Source: Oceanisphaera litoralis
Lineage (GTDB): Bacteria; Pseudomonadota; Gammaproteobacteria; Enterobacterales; Aeromonadaceae
Length of the DNA: 64,000 bases
Direction: 5' to 3'
Assembly (NCBI RefSeq): GCF_016907015.1
Contig: NZ_JAFBBE010000005.1
Location: forward strand, 116,717 to 180,716
A program made the position numbers and the translations under genes. Below the pieces are notes generated by a model. It had not been told where the DNA came from. It saw nothing but the letters and a program-made list of their open reading frames with translations, and ran no database searches. Below are positions 1 through 9,231 of the stretch, in pieces (position 1 is the first letter of the stretch; each line of letters opens with the position of its first letter).

Positions 1-24
1 CCTCTTCTTGCCCGATAGTCGGGC

Positions 25-49
25 TGTCATATAAGTACTTATTATGACA
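25..49. promoter_or_regulatory. near-perfect palindrome at the left edge (operator-like)
   Basis: TGTCATA-N11-TATGACA, with an AAGTACTT centre, forms a 25-bp dyad downstream of argA. A short GCCCGA/TCGGGC hairpin lies next to it at 10-24. The dyad could be an operator for a gene left of the window or the downstream boundary of argA; there is no U-run to make a classical terminator. Function is unknown. Confidence 0.35.
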
Positions 50-93
50 GTTTCTGTCAATCATTAAGTGGGAAAATTCATGCTGTTTCAGCG

Positions 94-1422
94 TTATATC
101 AGATCTTTCATCATGATCTTGGAACGACGCTGGTAATTGTAGAGCGCCTGCTTGCCCATCGGCAGGGCGCTCACATCCACCGGTTCGAAGCCGCGCTCCC
201 GAAACCAGTGAATGGAACGGGTGGTCAGGATAAACAGCCGGCTCATGCCGCGTTTCTTGGCCTGCTCTTCCACCTTTTGCAACAGCATGTCGCCCCGGCT
301 GCCCCGGCGATAATCCGGGTGAATGGCCACACAGGCCATTTCCGCCATCGCCTCTTCCGGGAAGGGGTAGAGGGCGGCGCAGCCGATGATGGCGCCGTCT
401 TTCTCTATGATGGTGAACTGATCGACTTCCATTTCCAGCTGCTCGCGGGAGCGGCGCACCAGGATGCCTTCTTCCTCCATCGGGCGGATCAGGTCCAGGA
501 TGCCGCCGATGTCGTCGATACGGGCCTGGCGGGCCTGTTCGGCACTCAGGCTGACCAGCTGAGTGCCCAGACCGTCACGGGTGAACAGCTCTTGAATCAG
601 GGCCCCGTCTTCCTTGTAGCTCACCAGATGGCTGCGGGGAACCCCGGCGCGACAGCTGGAAATGGCCGCCCGCAGATAACGGGCGGTGCTGGACAGGGTC
701 TCGCCATCGGACAGCAGGCGCTGCAGATGTTCTTCGGCCTGCTCGGGAAAGAGTTCCGGAATGGCCACGCCCTCGTCGTCGATCACGCCGCGCTGGGAGC
801 AGAAGCCAATCAGTTTCTCGGCCTTGAGTTCGATGGCCAGGCGCCGGGCCAGCTCTTCGGAAGACAGGTTGAAGCTTTCGCCGGTCACCGAGAAACCGAT
901 GGGAGAGATCAGAACGGTGGCGCCATTGGCCAGCTGATGATGAATGGTGTCGGTATGAATGCGGCGTACCCGGCCGGAATGCTGATAATCCACGCCATCA
1001 TCCACCCCCAGCGGCTGCGCGGTGACAAAGTTGCCGGTCACCACGTTGATGCGGGCGTTCTGCATGGGGGTATTGACAAGCCCCATCGACAACCGGGCCA
1101 TGATGTCCATCTGCAAGCCACCGCAGACATTCTTGATGACGCGAAAACTGTGCTCGTCGGTCACCCGGGTATGCTTGTGAAAGACATTTTCCAGCCCGGC
1201 TTCTTCCAGCCCCCGATCGATTTGTGGCCGGGCGCCAAAGACGATGACCAACCGGATGCCGAGGCTGGTCAGCAGCGCGATATCGGTGATGATATTGGGG
1301 AAATTGTCCTGCTCGATGGCTTCGCCACCGAGCATGACCACGAAGGTGGCGCCCCGGTGCAGATTGACATAGGGGCTGGATTGACGAAACGCCTTGATCA
1401 GGGCGGCATCATTATCGCGCAC
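94..1422 (-). CDS. argA: amino-acid N-acetyltransferase (N-acetylglutamate synthase)
   Basis: Makes N-acetylglutamate from glutamate and acetyl-CoA, the first step of arginine synthesis. The 442-residue product has the full two-domain ArgA layout. An amino-acid-kinase-like N-terminal domain (about 1-285, with the [10 protein letters not shown] start) forms the arginine-binding regulatory part. A C-terminal GNAT acetyltransferase domain (about 295-435) carries the acetyl-CoA loop around [13 protein letters not shown]. The start is GTG at 1422, with AAGGA 7 nt upstream. It is transcribed alone, divergently from nhaD. A candidate ArgR operator pair lies about 35-75 bp upstream, fitting classical arginine repression. 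Nothing is truncated or odd. Confidence 0.95.
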   Translation of the reverse strand: MRDNDAALIKAFRQSSPYVNLHRGATFVVMLGGEAIEQDNFPNIITDIALLTSLGIRLVIVFGARPQIDRGLEEAGLENVFHKHTRVTDEHSFRVIKNVCGGLQMDIMARLSMGLVNTPMQNARINVVTGNFVTAQPLGVDDGVDYQHSGRVRRIHTDTIHHQLANGATVLISPIGFSVTGESFNLSSEELARRLAIELKAEKLIGFCSQRGVIDDEGVAIPELFPEQAEEHLQRLLSDGETLSSTARYLRAAISSCRAGVPRSHLVSYKEDGALIQELFTRDGLGTQLVSLSAEQARQARIDDIGGILDLIRPMEEEGILVRRSREQLEMEVDQFTIIEKDGAIIGCAALYPFPEEAMAEMACVAIHPDYRRGSRGDMLLQKVEEQAKKRGMSRLFILTTRSIHWFRERGFEPVDVSALPMGKQALYNYQRRSKIMMKDLI

Positions 1423-1457
1423 GGGCAGTCCTTAAAGCGAAAACAAAAACGCATGAT

Positions 1458-1496
1458 CGTGAAAAATAATGCAAAAAACAAGACTAAATATTTACT
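1458..1496 (-). promoter_or_regulatory. candidate ArgR operator (two ARG boxes)
   Basis: Two 18-bp imperfect palindromes with a 3-bp gap, the spacing of paired ARG boxes. The core at 1460-1473 (TGAAAAATAATGCA) matches the TGAAT-WWWW-ATTCA pattern at 8 of 10 fixed positions. The core at 1481-1494 matches at 7 of 10. It sits just upstream of argA, a known ArgR target in enterobacteria. Found by eye; no scoring matrix was run. Confidence 0.55.
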
Positions 1497-1675
1497 TTTT
1501 TGGCGGGCGGTTCGAGATGACCGAGCTGCCTTTCGATATGATAAATGCGATCGAGCACCGATAAAGCGGCCTGCCTTGACAAGTGCTTTATGTTAGTCTT
1601 TTCAACGGGGTTGACCTTAGGATGACCAGGCACCCCGGTAGCGATAGCCAAAATAACAAAAGCGAGAAAAAAACA

Positions 1676-3121
1676 ATGCAAAGGAAACTGTGCTTACTCA
1701 CTCTGGGAGGGCTGACAGCACTGTTCAGCTCCTCTGTTTTCGCGGCCGCGGGCCCTCTGGACCTGACCTCTTCTGCTGTCGGTATTTTTACCGTTGCCAT
1801 CTTCATTATCGCCTATCTGCTGGTGATGGGCGAAGAATACCTCCATCTGCGCAAGTCCAAGCCGGTGCTGATTGCGGCCGGTATCATCTGGGTTGCCATC
1901 GGCTGGACCTATATGGTCAACGGGATCCCCGGTGTAACGGAAGCCTCGTTTCGGCATAACCTGCTGGAGTATTCCGAACTGCTGCTGTTCCTGCTGGTGG
2001 CCATGACCTATATCAACGCCATGGAAGAGCGCCGGCTGTTCGATGCCCTGCGGGCCTGGATGGTACGCAAGGGGTTCAGCTACAAATCGCTGTTCTGGAT
2101 GACGGGGTTTCTGGCCTTCTTTATTTCTCCCATTGCCGATAACCTGACCACGGCGCTGCTGATGTGTGCCGTGGTGATCAAGGTGGCGGAAGGGGACAAG
2201 CGTTTCATCAACCTGTGCTGCATCAATATTGTTATTGCCGCCAACGCCGGCGGCGCCTTCAGTCCCTTCGGCGACATCACCACCCTGATGGTCTGGCAGG
2301 CCGGTATCATCAAGTTCAACGAGTTCTTCATCCTGTTCATTCCTGCGTTGATCAACTATCTGGTGCCGGCACTGGTGATGGGCTTCTTTATCGAAAACCG
2401 CAAACCCGCCGCCCTCTACGAAGAAGTGGAAGTCAAACGCGGCGCCATTCGCATCGTGCTGCTGTTTCTGCTGACCATCGCCACCGCCGTGGCCTGCCAC
2501 AGTCTGCTGAACCTGCCGCCGGTACTGGGCATGATGACCGGTTTGGGTTACCTGCAGTTCTTCGGTTATTACCTGCGGCGAACCCTGCCGGGCTCACTGG
2601 CGCGCAAGCGGGTGATGGCCGAAAAGCGGGGCGATGAAGAGGCACTCAAGCGGCTGGGCAGTGTGGTGCCCTTTGACGTGTTTAGCCGAATCGCACGGGC
2701 CGAGTGGGATACGCTGCTGTTTTTCTACGGGGTGGTGATGTGTGTAGGCGGTCTGGGGTTCATGGGCTACCTGGCGCTGGTGTCCGAGCTGCTCTACGGC
2801 GGCTGGGATGCGGTGTATGCCAACATTGCGCTGGGCGTGGTGTCGGCGGTGGTGGATAACATACCGGTGATGTTCGCGGTGCTGTCCATGCAGCCGGAAA
2901 TGTCCCATGGCAACTGGCTGCTGATCACCCTGACCGCCGGGGTGGGCGGCAGCCTCTTGTCCATCGGCTCGGCTGCCGGCGTGGCGCTGATGGGTCAGGC
3001 CCGGGGCATGTATACCTTTTTCGGCCATCTCAAGTGGGCCCCGGTGATCTTCCTCGGTTATGTGGCGAGTATTCTGGCGCACCTGTGGCTGAATGCCGAC
3101 AGCTTCAAGGTGTTTGGCTGA
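1676..3121 (+). CDS. nhaD: sodium/proton antiporter NhaD
   Basis: A 481-residue inner-membrane Na+/H+ antiporter of the NhaD type (ion transporter superfamily), used for Na+ tolerance at alkaline pH in halophilic and marine gammaproteobacteria. An N-terminal signal-like segment (MQRKLCLLTLGGLTALFSSSVFA) is followed by about 12 hydrophobic helices. The conserved polar segment SPIADNLTTALL lies near residue 155, NIVIAANAGGAFSPFGDITTLMVW lies near 190, and SAVVDNIPVMFAV with GGSLLSIGSAAGVA lies near the C-terminus. The open frame extends upstream to 1583, but the ATG at 1676 begins the signal-like sequence and gives the usual family length. It is monocistronic, ending before a repeat element and a strong hairpin terminator. 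Confidence 0.92.
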   Translation: MQRKLCLLTLGGLTALFSSSVFAAAGPLDLTSSAVGIFTVAIFIIAYLLVMGEEYLHLRKSKPVLIAAGIIWVAIGWTYMVNGIPGVTEASFRHNLLEYSELLLFLLVAMTYINAMEERRLFDALRAWMVRKGFSYKSLFWMTGFLAFFISPIADNLTTALLMCAVVIKVAEGDKRFINLCCINIVIAANAGGAFSPFGDITTLMVWQAGIIKFNEFFILFIPALINYLVPALVMGFFIENRKPAALYEEVEVKRGAIRIVLLFLLTIATAVACHSLLNLPPVLGMMTGLGYLQFFGYYLRRTLPGSLARKRVMAEKRGDEEALKRLGSVVPFDVFSRIARAEWDTLLFFYGVVMCVGGLGFMGYLALVSELLYGGWDAVYANIALGVVSAVVDNIPVMFAVLSMQPEMSHGNWLLITLTAGVGGSLLSIGSAAGVALMGQARGMYTFFGHLKWAPVIFLGYVASILAHLWLNADSFKVFG

Positions 3122-3201
3122 ACCCTGGCCCTCGGCCATGAGCCAACAACAATAAGCAACACCCTATAACTGATATGGATTCTGGCGCTGGCTTGCCTTT
3201 A

Positions 3202-3305
3202 TCGTCACCCTCGCGAAGGCGGGGGTCCAGTGCCTTTGCAGGCAACCAGCAGCCTGACCGTTCTGCGCCACAAGTCCTGGATTCCCGCCTTCGCGGGAAT
3301 GACGA
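3202..3305. repeat. palindromic interspersed repeat (TCGTCA...TGACGA type)
   Basis: Two 28-bp arms in inverted orientation (3203-3230 and 3277-3304) flank a 46-bp spacer. The right arm holds a perfect internal palindrome, ATTCCCGCCTTCGCGGGAAT (3281-3300). Outer ends are CGTCAC and ATGACG. A related element with the same end motifs and almost the same length lies at 39757-39860. This is the form of REP/BIME-like repeats common in intergenic DNA of proteobacteria. Confidence 0.7.
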
Positions 3306-3353
3306 CAGAGCCATAGCTGTTATGCAGCATTACTTAACAACAATAACAATAAT

Positions 3354-3400
3354 AACGCCCCTGAAAGCGCTCGGCTTTCAGGGGCGTTTGTTTTATTTTT
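3354..3400 (+). terminator. strong intrinsic terminator, convergent nhaD / TRAP permease
   Basis: A 15-bp stem (3354-3368 with 3374-3388; AACGCCCCTGAAAGC and complement) has a 5-nt loop and is followed by a T-rich run on the + strand. It lies between two convergent genes and probably stops transcription from both sides. Confidence 0.85.
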
Positions 3401-3411
3401 GCCGGCTCAAT

Positions 3412-5979
3412 TCAACCGGCGACGCCGGGTAACGGCGTTTGGCGGCGGCGTTGCAGCCAGACTACCAGGCCGAACAACAGGAAGCCGGGGATCCACATCA
3501 GCTCCTTGGTCCAGCGCTCGGTCGGCGCGCGCACCAGCAGGATTTCCTGATCGAAATCCAGACCGGCATCGGCGGCCGGGCTGGCGAAGGCCACGCTGTC
3601 GATCAGCACCTTGCCATTATCTTCATAAAGCAGGATGCCGAGCTTCTGCAGTCGTTCCGCGCCGGTGTCTCCTGCCGGTACCGGCAGCAACAGGCTGAAT
3701 TCCTGCGGGTCGCCTACCGCATCTTCGCCGAGTATGCGCAGGCGCAGCTTGCTCTCGGTATCAATCTCGCCGATCACCTGCTCCAGTTGCGCCGGTGGCA
3801 CCTCGCGATAGGGGTCATGCAGCATGTCCATCCAGAACCCCGGGCGGAACAGGGTGAAGGCCACCAGCAGCAGCAAAATCCCTTCGTACCAGCGGCTGCG
3901 CACCAGGAAAAAGCCCTGGGTACCGGCGGCGAAGATCAGCATGGCGGCGGTGGAGATCACGAAGATGAGCACGCCGTGCCAGAAGCTCACGTCAATCAGC
4001 AGCAGATCCGTGTTGAAGATGAACAGGAAGGGCAGGGCGGCGGTGCGCAAACTGTAGTAGAAGGCGGTGACGCCGGTCTTGATCGGATCACCCTTGGACA
4101 CGGCGGCGGCGGCAAACGAGGCCAACCCCACCGGTGGGGTCACATCGGCCATGATGCCGAAGTAGAACACGAACAGGTGCACCGCTATCAGGGGCACTAT
4201 CAGGCCGTTTTGCTGGCCCAGGGTCACCACCACGGGTGCCAGCAGGCTGGACACCACTATGTAGTTGGCGGTGGTCGGTAGCCCCATGCCCAGGATCAGG
4301 CTGAATATCGCGATGAATATCAGCATCAGCAGCAGGTTGCCCATCGACAGCAGCTCGACCAGATCGGCCAGCACCAGGCCGACCCCGGTCTGTGACACGG
4401 CACCGACGATCAGGCCCGCAGCGGCGGTCGCGATGCCGATGCCGATCATGTTGCGGGCGCCGGCCAGCAGACCCTCGCGCAGATCGACGAGGCCGTCCAT
4501 GAAGTTGCCGTGCTCGTGCAGACCGTCGGTGCGCATCCAGCTCAGCAGCGGGCGCTGGGTCAGCAGTATGACCACCAGCATCATGCTGCCCCAGAAGGCG
4601 GATAGCCCGGGTGACAGACGCTCGACCATCAGACACCAGACCAGCACTACCACCGGCAGCAGAAAGTGCAGGCCGGACAGCAGCACGGCCCGGGTTTGCG
4701 GCAGGGCGTCGAGTGGCGCGCTGGGGTCTTCCGGCGCCAGCGGAGCGACGCTGGCGGCAATTTTCAGCAGACCCAGATAGGCCAGCGCCAGCAGCAGGCC
4801 GACGCCTTCCAGCACATAATCGCCCAGCACGGGTTTGAGCCAGCCCAGGCCATAATAGACGGCCAGTGACAGGCCGCTGATCAGCGCCGCACCAAAGGCA
4901 AAGCCGGTCAGACGGCGCAGCCAGGGCCTGGGCTGATGGCCGCCAATCGGCTGCAGACCGAGTTTGAGTGACTCCAGATGCACTATGTACAGCAGGGCGA
5001 TATAGGAGATGGCCGCCGGCAAAAAGGCGTGTTTGATGATGTCGACATAGGGCATGCCGATGTATTCGACCATCAAAAAGGCCGCTGCGCCCATGACGGG
5101 AGGCATGATCTGGCCGTTCACCGAAGAGGCGACTTCAACCGCGCCGGCCTTCTCGGCGGAGAAGCCGGTGCGCTTCATCATGGGGATGGTGAAGGTGCCG
5201 GTGGTCACTACGTTGGCGATGGAAGAACCGGAGATCATCCCGGTCAGCCCGGAGGCGACCACCGCCGCCTTGGCCGGGCCACCACGCAGATGGCCGAGCA
5301 GGCTGAACGCGAGCTGAATGAAGTAATGGCCGGCACCGGCGCGCTCGAGCAGAGCACCGAACAGCACGAACAGAAACACGAAGCTGGTGGACACGCCGAG
5401 GGCGATACCGAATACGCCTTCGGTGGTGATCCACTGATGATTGGCCAGGGCGTTGAAGCTGACCCCGCGATGGGCCAGCAGATCCGGCATGTAAGGGCCG
5501 GCCAGGCTGTAGACGAGAAAGACCAGGGCGATGATCGCCAGCGGCGGGCCCAGCGCCCGGCGGGTGGCTTCGAGCAGCAGTGTGATACCGACACAGGCGG
5601 TGACCAAATCGGCAGTGGTCAGATTACCGGGGCGCTGCGACAAGTCCTGATAAAACATAAACAGATAGGCGGCAGCCGCGGAAGCCACCAGTCCCAGCAC
5701 GATATCGAGCAGGGGTACCCGGTGTCGCGGCGATTTGCTGAAGGCGGGAAACACCAGAAACGCCAGCAGCAAGGCAAAGGCGAGGTGAATGGAGCGTGTT
5801 TCTGTATTGTTGAGTACGCCGACACCAAAGATGAAGGGCAATGGCGAGGCGATCCAGAGCTGGAACAGTGACCAGAACAGGGCCAGTCCGGAGATCACCC
5901 TGGCCATGATACCACCCGGTGTGCGCGCACCGACATCCTGGGCGATCAACTCCTCTGCGGACAAGTGTTTTTCTGACAT
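3412..5979 (-). CDS. TRAP transporter fused permease (DctQ-DctM type) with C-terminal DUF3394
   Basis: An 855-residue inner-membrane protein, the fused small-plus-large permease of a TRAP-TAXI transporter, which uses an ion gradient to import a ligand delivered by a periplasmic binding protein. It has roughly 18 hydrophobic segments. The DctM core includes GLTGMISGSSIANVVTTGTFTIP (near 250) and GMGLPTTANYIVVSSLLAP (near 560), both typical of the family. After the last transport helices comes a soluble stretch of about 130 residues ending in a final helix, matching DUF3394. The start at 5979 begins MSEKHLSAEE; an upstream in-frame ATG at 6078 would add an unlikely leader. It lies 142 nt downstream of its binding-protein gene. 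The substrate cannot be told from sequence. Confidence 0.88.
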   Translation of the reverse strand: MSEKHLSAEELIAQDVGARTPGGIMARVISGLALFWSLFQLWIASPLPFIFGVGVLNNTETRSIHLAFALLLAFLVFPAFSKSPRHRVPLLDIVLGLVASAAAAYLFMFYQDLSQRPGNLTTADLVTACVGITLLLEATRRALGPPLAIIALVFLVYSLAGPYMPDLLAHRGVSFNALANHQWITTEGVFGIALGVSTSFVFLFVLFGALLERAGAGHYFIQLAFSLLGHLRGGPAKAAVVASGLTGMISGSSIANVVTTGTFTIPMMKRTGFSAEKAGAVEVASSVNGQIMPPVMGAAAFLMVEYIGMPYVDIIKHAFLPAAISYIALLYIVHLESLKLGLQPIGGHQPRPWLRRLTGFAFGAALISGLSLAVYYGLGWLKPVLGDYVLEGVGLLLALAYLGLLKIAASVAPLAPEDPSAPLDALPQTRAVLLSGLHFLLPVVVLVWCLMVERLSPGLSAFWGSMMLVVILLTQRPLLSWMRTDGLHEHGNFMDGLVDLREGLLAGARNMIGIGIATAAAGLIVGAVSQTGVGLVLADLVELLSMGNLLLMLIFIAIFSLILGMGLPTTANYIVVSSLLAPVVVTLGQQNGLIVPLIAVHLFVFYFGIMADVTPPVGLASFAAAAVSKGDPIKTGVTAFYYSLRTAALPFLFIFNTDLLLIDVSFWHGVLIFVISTAAMLIFAAGTQGFFLVRSRWYEGILLLLVAFTLFRPGFWMDMLHDPYREVPPAQLEQVIGEIDTESKLRLRILGEDAVGDPQEFSLLLPVPAGDTGAERLQKLGILLYEDNGKVLIDSVAFASPAADAGLDFDQEILLVRAPTERWTKELMWIPGFLLFGLVVWLQRRRQTPLPGVAG

Positions 5980-6124
5980 AGGGGGATACCTATCTTGGTG
6001 GTGCAACAGCAAGGAGAAAACCCCTCCCGCTGTGGCAGGAGAGGTTGGTGGCGACAAGATACCTGTGTCAGGCGGCATGCCCGCTGGCGGTTACCTCATG
6101 GCCTACAGCGTCGCTGGTTGGCGG

Positions 6125-7099
6125 TTACAGCCAGCCTTTTTCCTTGTAGAAACGTTCGGCACCTTCATGCAGCGGCGCCGTAATGCCGGCACTGATCATG
6201 TCTTCTGCCTTGAGATCGGCAAAGGCGGGGTGCAGACGCTTGAAGCGCTCCAGATTGTCGAACACGGACTTGACCAGTTGATAGACCACGTCCGGGTCGG
6301 CTTGCTCCGTGGTGGCCAGCACCGCCTTGCCACCGATGGAGGGAATAGGCTGGTCAACGCCCGGGTAGAGGCCGGCGGGAATATTGGCGCGGGTGAAGTA
6401 GCTGGCTTTTTCCAGCAGCTTGTCGGCCCCGGCGCCTTCAACCGGGATCAGCTTGGCATCGGCGGTGGTCAGCGCTTCCTGAATGGCGCCGCTGGGGTGA
6501 CCAACCATATAGGTAATGGCATCCAGGTTGTTGTCGCCGAGGGCCGCGGCCATTTCTGCCGGTTTCAGCTCGGCGGCCAGCGAGAAACTGTCCTTGCTCC
6601 AGCCGCTGGCCTGCATCAACTCATCGAAGGTATCGCGGCTACCGGAGCCGGGTACGCCGATATTGACCCGCTTGCCCTTGAGATCGTCGACGCCATTGAT
6701 GTTGCTGTCGTTACGCACCACGATGGTGAGTATCTCGCTTTGCAGAGAAAAGACGGCGCGCAGGTTGTTTACCGGTTTCTTGTCGAAGGGAGCCAGACCT
6801 TCCAGCGCCTTGTACTGGTGATCGGACTGGATAAAGCCGAAGTCGTAGTCGCCGTTTTGCAGCGAGACGATATTGCCGACACTGCCTGCCGATGAGGGCG
6901 CATTACATTTTATGTCATGCTCTTCGGCACCGCGATTGAGGAAACGGCACACCGATTGGCCGGCGGTGTAATAAACACCGGTCTGGCCGCCGGTACCTAT
7001 GGTGACGTAGCGCGCTTCGGCACCGGCCTGGGTGCTGAACAGGAGGGCGGTCACGGCGCCGGTAACAAGCTTGATGACATTACGATTATGCATATCCAT
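6125..7099 (-). CDS. TAXI-family TRAP transporter substrate-binding protein
   Basis: A periplasmic binding protein of about 324 residues that feeds the fused permease downstream. A signal peptide is visible (basic start, hydrophobic VTGAVTALLF, cleavage near TQAGA-EA). The mature start YVTIGTGGQTGVYYTAGQ is the hallmark of the TAXI (TRAP-associated extracytoplasmic immunogenic) family, whose members often bind glutamate or related acids. Three ATGs in the repeat ATGGATATGGATATG compete at 7105, 7099 and 7093; the GAGG at the ideal 8-nt distance favours 7099. Gene order (binding protein, then permease) and orientation indicate a two-gene operon. Confidence 0.88.
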   Translation of the reverse strand: MDMHNRNVIKLVTGAVTALLFSTQAGAEARYVTIGTGGQTGVYYTAGQSVCRFLNRGAEEHDIKCNAPSSAGSVGNIVSLQNGDYDFGFIQSDHQYKALEGLAPFDKKPVNNLRAVFSLQSEILTIVVRNDSNINGVDDLKGKRVNIGVPGSGSRDTFDELMQASGWSKDSFSLAAELKPAEMAAALGDNNLDAITYMVGHPSGAIQEALTTADAKLIPVEGAGADKLLEKASYFTRANIPAGLYPGVDQPIPSIGGKAVLATTEQADPDVVYQLVKSVFDNLERFKRLHPAFADLKAEDMISAGITAPLHEGAERFYKEKGWL

Positions 7100-7285
7100 A
7101 TCCATATCCTCGGGTTATGTTTCAAATAACATTTTCATCCCTATGATTAACATACTTGTTCATATGTATTCATATGAGGCAGCCACGTTAATGTAATACT
7201 TTCCTTTTGGCTAATCAAACATGGTTGATAACAATTACTGTTATTTTGTAACAATTGGTGTCGTCTGATAACAGTGGGTAAGCAT

Positions 7286-7324
7286 AGTAGTGCGAATAAT
7301 AGTAGTGCGAATAGTAGTGCCAAT
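7286..7324. repeat. short tandem repeat near the 3' end of dadA
   Basis: Three copies of AGTAGTGCGAAT (third copy AGTAGTGCCAAT) start at 7286, 7301 and 7313. They lie about 45 bp beyond the dadA stop. The rest of the 7100-7367 gap is AT-rich and holds no gene I can support. Confidence 0.7.
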
Positions 7325-7367
7325 AAAAACGTGAGAATAGATACAGCGAGAATAATACAGGCCGGTA

Positions 7368-8615
7368 TCAAGCTCGGGAGAGCAGTTCCAGGCCTTCCAG
7401 GGAAATAGCCGTGGACTCACTGTTGATCAGACTGGCCAGGATATCGGCGCTGCCGCAGGCCAGGGTAAAGCCCAGGCTGCCATGGCCCGTGTTAAGCCAC
7501 AGGTTCTTGATGCCGCTGCGTCCCAGCAAGGGGGTGCCCTCGGGGGTAGCGGGGCGCAGGCCGGCCCAGGCTTTGGCCGTTTGGTAATTCCCTGCATGCG
7601 GAAAACAGGCCTGAGCCTGCTGGCGCAGCGAAGCAAGGCGGCTGGCGTCGAGATCGGTATTCCAGTCGCCGATATCCACCATGGCGGCAACGCGCAGTTG
7701 ATCATCCAGGCGGGCGTAGACGATTTTACGGTCGTAGTCGGTGACATTGGTCTGCGGCACTGTGGCGTGATCGGTCACGGGCAGGGTCAGGCTGTAGCCC
7801 TTCAAGGGGTACAACGGCAGCTTCAGTCCCAGTGGTCGCAGCAGGGCGGCGCTGCCAATGCCGGCGGCCACCACCAGATGATCGACCGCCACCTCGCCGT
7901 CCGGCAAACACAGGGCGCGGATCTGCCCGCGTTCGAGGCGCAGCTTGTTGACGGCTTGCCCCGTATGCAGCCTGAAGTTGGCATCTTCTTGCAGGCGCAG
8001 CAGCAGCTGTTGGCAGAAAAGATAGCAATCTCCCACTTCGTCGCCGGGCGAAAAAATACCGCCCTGCAGTTGCGACGCCAGACTGGCCAGAGCAGGCTCG
8101 GCCGCGATGCATTGCCGGCTGTCCAGCAGCTGTTGCGGTGAGTCGGGGGGGAGGCCGGCGGCGGCCTTTTTCAGGCTGGCGCCGTCACGATAAATCACCA
8201 GCTTGCCGTTGGCGCGCCAGGCGAAGCCATCCAGGCCATCGCCCTCTCGCCAGTCACGCAATACCGACTGGCTGTGCAGCGCCAGCCGCAGCAGGTGTGC
8301 GCCATTGGACCGGTTAACACCTCGGCGGCAGGCCAGCAGGAAGCGCAGGCACCAGCGCCACTGATCCGGACTCATGCGTGGTTGAAAACGCAGCGGCGCA
8401 TCCTTCTTCATCATCCAGCGCAGCGCCTGCAGCGGCACCCCTGCATCCGCCAATGGTGACACATAGCGATAGCTCAGCTGGCCGCCGTTGGCGAAGCTGG
8501 TTTCCATGGCAACCGCATCCCGCTGCTCGAACAGCTCGACCTGGTGCCCTTTTTTTACCAATGCAGCGGCGGTGGTCAAGCCGATGACCCCACCCCCGAT
8601 AATCGCGACCCGCAT
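7368..8615 (-). CDS. dadA: D-amino-acid dehydrogenase (DadA-type FAD oxidoreductase)
   Basis: A 415-residue flavoprotein that oxidatively deaminates D-amino acids at the membrane and passes electrons to quinone. The N-terminal dinucleotide-binding motif is GGGVIGLTTA (residues 7-16). The segment METSFANGGQLSYRYVSPLA is the DadA signature, and GLRPATPEGTPLLG and NTGHGSLGFTLACGSA near the C-terminus complete the DAO fold. Length is close to the usual 410-435. AAGGAG lies 7 nt before the ATG. There is no adjacent alanine racemase (dadX), so it appears to act alone here. The exact substrate range is not readable from sequence. Confidence 0.85.
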   Translation of the reverse strand: MRVAIIGGGVIGLTTAAALVKKGHQVELFEQRDAVAMETSFANGGQLSYRYVSPLADAGVPLQALRWMMKKDAPLRFQPRMSPDQWRWCLRFLLACRRGVNRSNGAHLLRLALHSQSVLRDWREGDGLDGFAWRANGKLVIYRDGASLKKAAAGLPPDSPQQLLDSRQCIAAEPALASLASQLQGGIFSPGDEVGDCYLFCQQLLLRLQEDANFRLHTGQAVNKLRLERGQIRALCLPDGEVAVDHLVVAAGIGSAALLRPLGLKLPLYPLKGYSLTLPVTDHATVPQTNVTDYDRKIVYARLDDQLRVAAMVDIGDWNTDLDASRLASLRQQAQACFPHAGNYQTAKAWAGLRPATPEGTPLLGRSGIKNLWLNTGHGSLGFTLACGSADILASLINSESTAISLEGLELLSRA

Positions 8616-8665
8616 GCCTGACTCCTTCGAAACTCAATCGCCTCCGCATAGGCGTAGCCACATTA

Positions 8666-9223
8666 TTACCACCACAGGGTGGTAATGCCCAGCACCAGAA
8701 AGAGCAGGGCGCTGGCGCCGTGAACCCATCGCATTGGTATTCTTTCGGAGCCGTTTTTGCCGAGTAACACCACAGGCACGTTGGCGGCCATCATGCCGAG
8801 GGTGGTGCCGGCCACCACCAGCCAGAAGTCGTCCACGAAACGGGCCGCCAGCAGCACGGTGGCAAGCTGGGTCTTGTCGCCCATCTCTGCCAGAAAGAAC
8901 AGCACCAAGGTGGTGATAAAGGGCCCGTAACGGTGGAGTGGGGTGTCTTCGTCGTCCAGCTTGTCCGGGATCAGCATCCAGACCGCCATGGCGAAGAAGG
9001 ATGTGGCCAGCAGGTAGCGTAGCCAGTCCGGGCTCAGCCAGTGCTGTACCCCGACACCGACCCAGCCGGCGAGGCCGTGGTTGAGCAGGGTCGCGGCAAG
9101 AATACCGACAATAATGGGCAGGGGTTTTCTGAAACGACAGCTCAGCAACAGGGCGAGCAGTTGGGTTTTGTCGCCGATTTCTGCAATGGCGACCGCCAGG
9201 GTCGAGGTAGTCAGTGCTTCCAA
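8666..9223 (-). CDS. UPF0016/GDT1-family manganese exporter
   Basis: A 185-residue, six-helix membrane protein of the TMEM165/GDT1 (UPF0016) family; bacterial members export Mn2+ (MneA in Vibrio). The two signature repeats are both present, AEIGDKTQLLAL (residues 14-25) and AEMGDKTQLATV in the second half, showing the internal duplication of the family. The start is TTG at 9223, forced by an in-frame TAA at 9230-9232. No good Shine-Dalgarno lies before it, so translation may depend on the leader. The leader contains a yybP-ykoY manganese riboswitch, which strongly supports the Mn role. Confidence 0.9.
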   Translation of the reverse strand: MEALTTSTLAVAIAEIGDKTQLLALLLSCRFRKPLPIIVGILAATLLNHGLAGWVGVGVQHWLSPDWLRYLLATSFFAMAVWMLIPDKLDDEDTPLHRYGPFITTLVLFFLAEMGDKTQLATVLLAARFVDDFWLVVAGTTLGMMAANVPVVLLGKNGSERIPMRWVHGASALLFLVLGITTLWW

Positions 9224-9231
9224 GAGAGTTT

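Noticed and set aside
10..24. GCCCGA/TCGGGC hairpin as argA terminator
   Set aside because: Stem of only 6 bp and no U-run in the direction of argA transcription.
1576..1599. TTGACA as -35 of an nhaD promoter
   Set aside because: No -10 box lies at 15-19 bp; nearby TA-rich hexamers are at 7 and 11 bp.
3175..3432. ORF across the repeat and terminator after nhaD
   Set aside because: It is made of palindromic repeat and a terminator hairpin; no coding evidence.
7147..7371. 74-codon hydrophobic ORF after dadA
   Set aside because: It runs through the AGTAGTGCGAAT repeat, so its leucine-rich look comes from repeat DNA; no ribosome site.
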